The notes under the pieces were generated by a model that worked only from the letters and a program-made list of their open reading frames with translations, searched no databases and was not told the origin of the DNA. A DNA stretch of 64,000 nucleotides from Embiotoca jacksoni (lineage: Eukaryota; Chordata; Actinopteri; Embiotocidae): positions 1,147,219 to 1,211,218 of the forward strand of contig JAKOON010000070.1 in the NCBI GenBank assembly GCA_022577435.1. The letters are read 5' to 3'. How positions within the stretch are numbered: the first letter of the stretch is position 1; each line of letters begins with the position of its first letter. This document shows, in pieces, positions 57,192-64,000 of the stretch. Position numbers and translations under genes: made by a program.

Positions 57192-58015
57192 TGTCCACTG
57201 CAATAAGACTGTACAATAACTCACCCCTGGCAAAATCCATCACACAACAATAACACTGTTGACTGTGTTTCTTGTTTGTTTAAATATTTAAAAAAATACA
57301 TATATACTGTACTGTATATACTGTGCATTTTTATATTTAATAGTTTTTTACTGTTATTTTATTGCTTTTCTGTATCTATAAATGCTGCTGTAGCGAAAGA
57401 ATTTCCCCTTGGGGATTAATAAAGTAACTACCTACCTACTTACCCACCTATAAATTCATAAAAGATTAAGAAAAAAACGACTAATGTAGCTCCATGTCTG
57501 GTGTGGATGTAATTTGGCGACTACTTTTTAATATACACAATCTTAAATTTGCTTATACATTTCTATTTCCAGTACAAAGTGGTGTTTGGTTGTCTGTTGT
57601 GTGTGGTTTTGTGCTCCTGCAGTGAGCCTATTTACCCACCAGCACTGCAGAGAATATTTTAGTATCTTTATGTAATTTCCATCATTGTTTTCCACTCACA
57701 TTAATAGATGGCCATGACTGAGCATGCTCAGTGTTTATGAAGGGAGGCAGATGGCAGGAGAGGGTGGCAGGGCCCTCAGGGGCGGAGAAAGATGGATGCT
57801 GGGGCTGTTTCCTAGGAGATGGAAAAGAGGGGTGTAGAGGTTGTGCCCTCGGTGACAACGAGCCTATTCCAATTGCACCAAGTGTCCGAGGCGGGCTGGC
57901 AGACGGCGACAGATACGTGCATACATCCTGTAAATTTAGAAAATTGTCTTCAAATAATAAGAAATTGCTTTAAATCCAAACGAAGAGTCACAAATATCAG
58001 CATCACTGTCATCAC

Positions 58016-58096
58016 CTCTTCATCTTCGGAGGACTGTGGTGGTGTCACCAGTGGGGTGGGCTCAGGTGAGTCAGCAAGGTGACAAAAGTGGTGAAC
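58016..58096 (-). CDS. tbkbp1: tbkbp1 penultimate exon (probable)
   Basis: 81 bp, phase 0 at both ends: VHHFCHLADSPEPTPLVTPP then QSSEDEE, joining to LWMESDES. Acceptor CACTCGTTCACCAG, donor GAG|GTGATG (weaker). The protein is not strongly conserved, so the call rests on phase agreement, a pyrimidine-rich acceptor and the Pro/acidic character expected before the zinc finger. Confidence 0.6.
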
Positions 58097-58594
58097 CTGG
58101 TGAACGAGTGGCAGGACAGAGGAAATAGTGCAGTTTAAAGAATTATAGAGTAGCAGCTGTTGCTAAACAGCCACTCCAACAACTTTGATCTCTTCCTTTT
58201 ATTAAGTGGGTGAAGGATGATGTCATGTCCACCCAAAAACTGTGCAGGTGTCAATGAAAAAACTCTATAAACATATTTTTAGGCCTCTCCTGAACACAGC
58301 ATTATTTGACTTGAGGTGTTTGAGGTGAAGCACGCATTGTCCAGAGTTTTGCAGCATTACATTCCTTTTCTACACAAGGTATTACATATTCTTCCAAGCC
58401 TTGAAACACTGGTGTGTCTGTCTACCTTCTTCCCCTGACTGTTTGCTTTCAGGAAATCTAAGCAACACTCAACTGCTCCTGACAAATCAGTGGCACCTGA
58501 TGAGGCTAATGAGGTCCCTCCTCCAACTCCCTCCCTCTCACTCGGCCAGGGAGGGAGGAGCAGAGTCTACCCACACCGCATTATTTGTAATCTT

Positions 58595-60402
58595 ATCTTA
58601 ATAAATGTAATATTTGGTTTACCCAATTTTCCTTCTTGCTATATGTTGCTGCCCTTGTGCTGGGGTGGCAACATTTAGGGGCTTGTCTGGGATAGACTTT
58701 TGGCACACAGCTACATATTTTGGGCTATTTTCCTAGATTTTGTAAACTTTTTTAATTGAGGTCACCTCCCTAATGTGGTGTGGTGGCATGTAGCCTGTCA
58801 CTTTTTTGTTTACTACAGAGTAGAGCAAGTTATTGTTGACTTTAGGAGTAAACCCTGGTAAGTTAGGTGCTGACTGAACAGTTGAAGTGATCTCTCAGTT
58901 CTTCCCTCAGCTCACTATTTTATAATTTTGCCTCTTTTGTTTTGAGGTAATCCTGGGTGGGGACACTAGTCCCTGTTGCTGGTATGCTGTACAGTGTTTA
59001 TAGTCTAGTTTGGCTGGTGGTGTAGTGCAATACTTTGCCTCGAGCCTGGTACGCCTCACTGAAGAGGGTTAGGCATAGAATTGTTTTCTGGTCACCTGTG
59101 AGGCTGGGATTTACTTTTTGAAAGCGCTTTGTTTGTAATAATGGAGATATGCAGTACTTTCTTTAAATTACGTGTTTGCATGCACATGATGGCTGTCTTG
59201 CGTATACTGCGTCTGTTTGGATGATTGGTTTTGCACGTCCTAAGAAATTAACCCAACGCATCCACAAGATCCAACATACACATGACCGATAAGGGCGGTG
59301 TTGGGGCAGTATGAAGATGTGACGGGGTCAAGGACCCAAGAAACAAAATGGAAACAAGTCTGAGACTGTTACGTCCATGCACAGCGGAAAATGCTGAAAA
59401 ACAGAGTGGGGACGGAGCCGACGACGTGTTTTGTCCCCTTGTCATACCAGAATCACCAAAGTAGTGACCCTCTCCATTGTCACCGTGGTTATTGTTTACA
59501 GCAGGCAGATCAGGATGTTCTAATGGTATTATTGTTTCACCGGTGTGCCCTCTGATGGAGTCCTCCAGTAACACACATAGTACGTAGTCAGGTATATGAA
59601 CAAATACGTTCACAACGCAAACAACAGCAGGTACTTGTATATCTCTGACCTAAGATGACAGTGTTCACTGTGCTTTTGTGGTCAGGAGAGGAAAGGTGCT
59701 GGTTTAAGCTGTTGTGTTGACTGTGTGCAACTTAGCAGTTTAGGTACCTGTTGCTTTGTTACTTGAATAGTTTTGAGTACGAACTTTGTGTCAGAGCACA
59801 GTTGTCCATTTTGTTGCATGCATCATAACACATGCACCCTAGCCCTAACCACCAGGCAATTAAGCTGCCTATCTGAATTTGTGTGTTACTTGTGGAGTGA
59901 AGTGCTATTGTGGTAATTTAAGTTGTCTTCTGATAGGTAAAGTGTTTGCATGGAGAGAGCTTTGTCTTGTCGTTACGTGTATAGTTTTACTACTTTGTTC
60001 AGACACTTTGTGGTGTGTATCAGCACACGATAATGTAGAAATTGTCATTTCAGTGTTTGTGGTCCCCGTGCCTTTAAGAAAGCTCCTGGTTGAGACAATA
60101 TGTAACATACTTGTATGTTGGTATGTCTGTGAAAGTAAAGTACATTTTATATCTGTTTCTCTTAAAATGCAACATGGGAACCATCATTATTCATTGGAAC
60201 AACAATGTGTGAGCAGATGCCTCCTCCAGGACCAAGATGGTGTTACTGCAACTTTGTTGCTGAAAAATTGGATGCCTAGTTAATTCATTCATTTTAGGAC
60301 ATAATTTGTTCTTTGAATTTAATTTAATTACTGAATATAATATTTGTTTAATAAGTTTTTCTTCTTTCTTAATGTTGCTGCCCTAAAGCCAGGATCGTAA
60401 CA
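58595..60402 (+). mobile_element. decayed LTR-type element remnant (tentative)
   Basis: Two similar ends, ...TATGTTGCTGCCCTTGTGC...GGCAACA to 58673 and ...TAATGTTGCTGCCCTAAAGC...CGTAACA to 60402, look like the 3' parts of two diverged LTRs. Right after the first, TTTAGGGGCTTGTCTGGGAT (58674-58693) resembles a tRNA-Pro-type primer binding site. Between them no gag or pol frame can be read. LTR starts were not found. An old, gutted copy is the best explanation. Confidence 0.35.
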
Positions 60403-60870
60403 GTAGCACTTAACTGTCCTCTGAACTCTACATGTGTCTAAGTTGGCTGTTAGAGTGACATTTAGCACATTTTAGCAGAGTTTTAAGGCATTTTAGTGTC
60501 CGAGCAACTGGTAGTTAACAAAATCAGATATCCTTGCTCACTTAAGCCTTATTTCAATGTGCTGACAATCAGAAATTTAAGGCATACTTCACATTTGAAA
60601 ATGTGCATGTACATGCGCATGTACATATGGTTGTAATGTTTACATTTCCATATTCTTGTGGTGTTTAGGAGGTATTCTTATTATAGCATGTTAGCACACA
60701 AACATTTGCTAATTACCTTTGAACCCACCTGATTCACCAGTACTAGTATGAATCAGATAAATAAACCCTGAGAAAATATCAGATAATCAAAGTCATTTTC
60801 TACAAGCATGAGGCAAGTAAGACTGTTAACAATGAGGAAAGTCACTGACCAAATAAAAGCGCCGTCTCAC

Positions 60871-61153
60871 CTCAGCAGCCAGAGGGAAGGCCCGGTCCAG
60901 AGCACAGTGATGAGGACTGCTGCTCAGACTACTGCCCCCCCCCCCTCTCTCTTCCCCGTCCTCCGCCTCGCTCTCCTCCAGCTCCATGAGCTGACGCAGG
61001 TCTGACCACGCCCACCAAGGAAGTGCGTAGCTGAAGTTTGGCTTGGCTGTAGGCGTTTGTGTCCCCGAGGAGAGGCCGAGGCTTGGGGAGAGTGGACACT
61101 GGGTCTCTCATCATGCGAGCTGTGGGCCTCTGGATAGCTGACGGCTCAGACAC
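60871..61153 (-). CDS. tbkbp1: tbkbp1 exon with TLPKPR block; length 3n+1
   Basis: Starts VSEPSAIQRPTARMMRDPVS then TLPKPRPLLGDTNAYSQAK (human has TLPKPRAYG at this place). The donor GAG|GTGAGA after 60871 is preceded by SSLSSSPHHCALDRAFPLAA and E in a different frame. The exon is 283 bp, whereas both neighbours require a multiple of three. An 11-base G run (60935-60945 as C on plus) lies between the two readable frames. With ten Gs the first frame would run through; alternatively the shift lies upstream and the frame LRQLMELEESEAEDGEER is the real one. As given, the first frame stops at 60929. Confidence 0.75.
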
Positions 61154-61285
61154 CTTGGGAAAGGAGAGGAGGAGGTCCAAAGGTCAAGTGACATCTCTGC
61201 ACAGTAGTCGATTTCACTGTAAAGTGACACAAAAGAGATGGTCCACCTGTCCCACTAATTCCCACCAAAACATGTGTAGCCTCAC

Positions 61286-61476
61286 CTCTGAGTAACTACG
61301 GCGACCCTGGAACTTTGCTCGTAAACGGTTGCTGGTTGACTGATGTGAGTAGGAGGCGGGGCCATCACTTGCGGACAGAGGAGGTGAGGGAGTGGGGAGG
61401 AGCCTGTCGGGTGAGAGCGAGGGGTGTTGGGGAGAGGTGGGAGAGTTGAACTGTGGAGCCGTAGGAGGATGACAGA
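61286..61476 (-). CDS. tbkbp1: tbkbp1 exon (proline-rich, QGRRSYSE)
   Basis: 191 bp: VCHPPTAPQFNSPTSPQHPS then LSPDRLLPTPSPPLSASD and SNRLRAKFQGRRSYSE. The AGFQGRRSYSEL segment of human TBKBP1 is matched. Acceptor TTGTCCTTCAG, donor GAG|GTGAGG. Confidence 0.93.
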
Positions 61477-62130
61477 CTGAAGGACAAAGAGAGAAAAGGA
61501 GAAACCGGTAAATAGATTTAGGCTGTCAATCATTCAGTCATTACACAATATACAGTTATCAACCCACAGCTGGTTACACAAGTTGAAAACTGACGCATTA
61601 ACTCAGGACGTTAATCTACAATGTACAACCAATCAAACGTTAGAATTTTTAGTAGCCAAGGTATAAAAGTATGTATACATGTCATACATAATGGTGTTTA
61701 GTTTAGAGCTTTTCAGGTGTCCCACTAAATCAAAGCTGCTGAGCCAGCAGCTGATCGTCCTGTCAGACCTGCAGAAACTCATACTGTTGCTGTACAGTCA
61801 CACTTCAGCCCTTTTGAAGAATATGATGTGATTTGGTTTTCAGCCCTTAATTTATCAAATCAAGTGTTGTTCTAAATCACTTGTCAACTAAAATGAAAGC
61901 GTGCAAATTCTTATTACTGTTACTGTTTCTATTGTATTTGCAGACGTTTCCCCTCACTAGAACATTTCTGTGTTCTCTGGCAAACTGGCAACAACATTAA
62001 ACTATGTTTTGATACAATACGTGTAATAAGTGGATTTATGCACTAAAAAGGATGCTGACACATGTTGTTTTTTTTCCAGAATTCTGAAGCCGGTACGCCC
62101 ATAAAGCAGTAACCTGGTCAGGTAACCTAC

Positions 62131-62237
62131 CCGGCTCCTGTGAGACATGCTGCAGGAGGTCGCTCTGTTTAGCCGCCAGGCTACGAACACGACTCAGCTC
62201 CTCTGTCAGCTCAGTGTAGGCTAACGCTAGGTTCACC
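62131..62237 (-). CDS. tbkbp1: tbkbp1 exon (TBK1-binding segment)
   Basis: 107 bp: (Q)VNLALAYTELTEELSRVRSL then AAKQSDLLQHVSQEP. LALAYTELTEEL is the conserved TBK1-binding segment of the TANK/NAP1/SINTBAD group. Acceptor GTGTGTGCTGCAG, donor CCGG|GTAGGT. Confidence 0.97.
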
Positions 62238-62328
62238 CTGCAGCACACACAGCACACATATAAGTAACATGTTGGACAAACTCCATAGACTTGTTTCACA
62301 ATATTTTCCTCTGTAAAAAAGGACTCAC

Positions 62329-62390
62329 TGTTCGTCCCCGGCTTTCTTTATCCATTCTACGTCACAGTGTTCACAGTGTGGAGACAAATC
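62329..62390 (-). CDS. tbkbp1: tbkbp1 exon (short linker)
   Basis: 62 bp: DLSPHCEHCDVEWIKKAGDE and Q (split codon), matching DMAWVKRVGDDQ in human. Acceptor CCAGTCCCAG, donor ACA|GTGAGT. Confidence 0.92.
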
Positions 62391-62958
62391 CTGGGACTGG
62401 CCGACAGACAGAGCTGTTAGGGCTGGAGCAACTCACACATTATCCAAGCCAATTCTTTCTCTTTCTTTTCTACACAAGATTTTTTTGCATATTCTCCTTA
62501 GTCCTGAAATTGTTGTCATTTTCTTACCTGTGGATTTTATCCATGTGTGGCAATTAACAGTCCTCTGAACCCTACACACATGCTTAGGTTGGATGTTAGA
62601 GCAACATTTAGCACTTTTGAGCCCACATCCCACCACCACCACTCAATTTTCATGACAACCCATGAAGACAATGATTTTCTTGCCCTTTCATCTTTCTGGC
62701 CCCATTTTTAGCCAAATAATTTCTCATCCCTGTTCTTTAAATATCAGTGTAATTTTGTCATCCTGCCTTTCAGACCTCCAAACAGTGCTTTGCTCAGGTC
62801 ACCTTTGAACCTGTAACCACATCCTGTAACACAACGATATCATCGGGTCATGCAGTCCACTTGCAGTACCCCAACCATGTGAAAAGTTAAACCACTGGAG
62901 CTCAGCAAAAATAAGATTTTCAAGGGGTGTTAAGTTCCTGTTTAATCCCCAGGCCTAC

Positions 62959-63152
62959 CTGTCTTTGTGCTTCCTGTAGCTGTGTTACCTCCTGCTGAAG
63001 CCTCTGAAGCTCGGCCCTCAGGTCCTTCTCCCTCTGACAGGCTCCCTCGGCCTGCTGCCGCGCGCCTTCCAGCTCGGCCTCCAGTCGCTGCAGCTGGAGA
63101 TCCGACAGGGCGTCCAGACTGCGGGAGCTCTGCAGAGTTGGCACACGACCTT
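62959..63152 (-). CDS. tbkbp1: tbkbp1 exon (coiled coil), most upstream in window
   Basis: 194 bp: GRVPTLQSSRSLDALSDLQL then QRLEAELEGARQQAEGACQR and LQQEVTQLQEAQRQ. Heptad-rich coiled coil as in human TBKBP1 (SDLERRRLEEALE...). Acceptor TTTTGTCAG, donor CAG|GTAGGC. The exon needs one base from an upstream exon not in the window. Confidence 0.92.
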
Positions 63153-64000
63153 CTGACAAAACAGGACAATTAACAGCTTCACTCAACTTCATCTATTTTC
63201 TGCTGGTAAAATTTCACAGAATAATGACTCCTACAGCTTTGGGATGACATGCACCAAATTCAAGTATGTGATGGGATTGTTGTGCTGTGACGTTTCTGAG
63301 AGATCCTGTGTATTGTTTCTGTAAAAAATGGGAAAAAGTAGCAACTAAATGGCTTGAAAATAAAGTTGTTTTTGTTTATTTGCAATATTTCAAAAAAATC
63401 AAATAGCAAATAATATTACAGTTGGAGATTCCCCTCAGTATGTAAAAAAATGACCTTAATTGCGCCACCATGTTTAGTTCAGTTTATTGTGAATAACCCC
63501 CACACAGTATTTTCTCTATATAAAGTAACACAGATGCTCTCTGCCTACTGCAATGTGTGCAACTCGTGTGGCCAAACTGGTCTGAAAACTGTCAAAGCAT
63601 TCTAATATAAGATTTAATGAGGAAAATGCGTATTTGTAATTGTTGGGACTAGAATTCACAGTCATAGTGACTTTAGCATTTGACCACCAAAATCAAATCC
63701 GTTTATCAATGAGTCCGATTGAACGTTTGATAATGAAAAGAAATGATCTGAAGGCTTTCTTTAAATATAAACTTTACAAGAATGTCAAGGGTTTGTGCTA
63801 AATTTAAAGAAATTTCTTCAAGGCATTGCTTAGATTTGCGTTCACAAGAGTGGAACTGATGGTCAGCCCGAAAACATAAAGCATCTGGCCACAGCTATTA
63901 CTGGCACAAAGGCATATCGACAAAATCCGTTTTTTAAGAACTGAACAGGCTATACTTCTTTACATTCAATTGAAGCATGTTTAAAGTTATGTTTAATTTA
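63153..64000 (-). other. tbkbp1 intron, no feature recognised
   Basis: AT-rich sequence without coding signature or clear repeat; presumed intronic. Confidence 0.5.

Larger units (their letters stand above)
53530..57450 (+). mobile_element. near-complete jockey-class LINE with three internal minisatellites
   Basis: Opposite in orientation to tbkbp1, inside its last intron. Endonuclease part: MGNVRSLANKTDEIGALVK and CFTETWLH (53588-53700), then VIAVYIPPSADAEAAVDTIY near 54280 and TGYFNQSG (GDFN box, mutated). RT part: KAAGPDGIG, VPVPKKTTPSGLNDYRPVAL, FFDFSSAFNTIQ near 55758, TGAPQGTVLSP near 55930 and FSDDSAVVG near 56019 (catalytic DD). C-terminus YRRSF, then after an array STAIRLYNN. The tail has TTAATAAAGT and ACCT units. 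Stops and frameshifts (for example TGA at 55707-55709) make it inactive. Type is Rex1/CR1-like by general resemblance; the exact clade is not settled. Confidence 0.9.
52106..63152 (-). other. tbkbp1: tbkbp1 gene, 3' part (TBK1-binding protein 1 / SINTBAD)
   Basis: Seven minus-strand exons encode about 350 C-terminal residues of an adaptor that binds the kinase TBK1 (with IKK-epsilon) in innate antiviral signalling; human TBKBP1 has about 615 residues. Order: coiled coil; a basic-hydrophobic linker (DVEWIKKAGDEQ); the TBK1-binding segment VNLALAYTELTEELSRVRSL, nearly word-for-word the human one; a proline-rich part ending in AKFQGRRSYSE; a TLPKPR block; an acidic/serine part; and the zinc finger RSCPLCQLTFPTGYPDDALI. 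Splice phases agree throughout except for one exon that is one base too long. N-terminal exons lie beyond 64000. Introns carry a LINE and an LTR-like remnant. Confidence 0.9.

Noticed and set aside
59248..59613. 121-codon minus-strand frame, tested as a tbkbp1 exon
   Set aside because: No match to TBKBP1, no good splice sites, and phase-consistent exons exist on either side without it.

Overview
This is a vertebrate, almost certainly teleost (percomorph-type) genomic window. The genes are split into short exons with GT/AG junctions. Introns and intergenic DNA are full of (CA)n/(TG)n microsatellites, L2- and jockey-type LINE pieces, tRNA-headed SINEs and Tc1 elements, all typical of fish. Three protein-coding genes can be read exon by exon. 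(1) The last two coding exons of gna13 (G-protein alpha 13), + strand, 2013-5265; its 5' exons lie before the window. (2) A complete oxysterol-binding-protein-related gene of the ORP3/6/7 subfamily, best matched to osbpl7, + strand, 22 coding exons from 22144 to 41362, about 923 codons, with PH domain, FFAT motif and sterol/PI4P-binding (ORD) domain. (3) The 3' part of tbkbp1 (TBK1-binding protein 1, SINTBAD), - strand, seven exons from 63152 down to the stop at 52106, including the TBK1-binding segment and the C-terminal zinc finger. OSBPL7 and TBKBP1 are close neighbours on human 17q21.32, and GNA13 is also on human 17q, so the gene content is mutually supporting.

Layout. 1-5265: gna13 introns and exons. 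5266-10650: gna13 3' UTR and intergenic DNA with two long poly-C runs and microsatellites. 10660-14575: two copies of a foldback element flanking a GA-rich minisatellite and an L2 endonuclease fragment. 14830-14969: a CpG-rich block ending in a good splice donor, a candidate non-coding first exon of osbpl7. 22144-42376: osbpl7, whose introns hold a full-length intact Tc1 element of the Sleeping Beauty type (23429-25044), a second decayed Tc1, an L2 LINE fragment, SINEs, a large palindrome and several microsatellites touching splice sites. 42400-52100: intergenic, with a LINE 3' end carrying a 19-bp minisatellite. 52106-63152: tbkbp1, with a nearly complete LINE in its last intron (53530-57450) and a decayed LTR-type element in the preceding one.

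The most notable observations are these. The Tc1 element has an uninterrupted 339-residue DDE transposase and almost identical terminal inverted repeats. One LINE copy has grown three unrelated minisatellites (18, 25 and 19 bp units) inside its own coding sequence, and the 19-bp array occurs at the same codon position in a second copy. gna13 lacks about 16 nt in its last exon and so loses its C-terminal receptor-coupling helix in this sequence. One tbkbp1 exon is 3n+1 long and contains a G11 run. Two osbpl7 exons have repeat arrays forming or abutting their splice sites. Nothing suggests prokaryotic, CRISPR or defence-system content.
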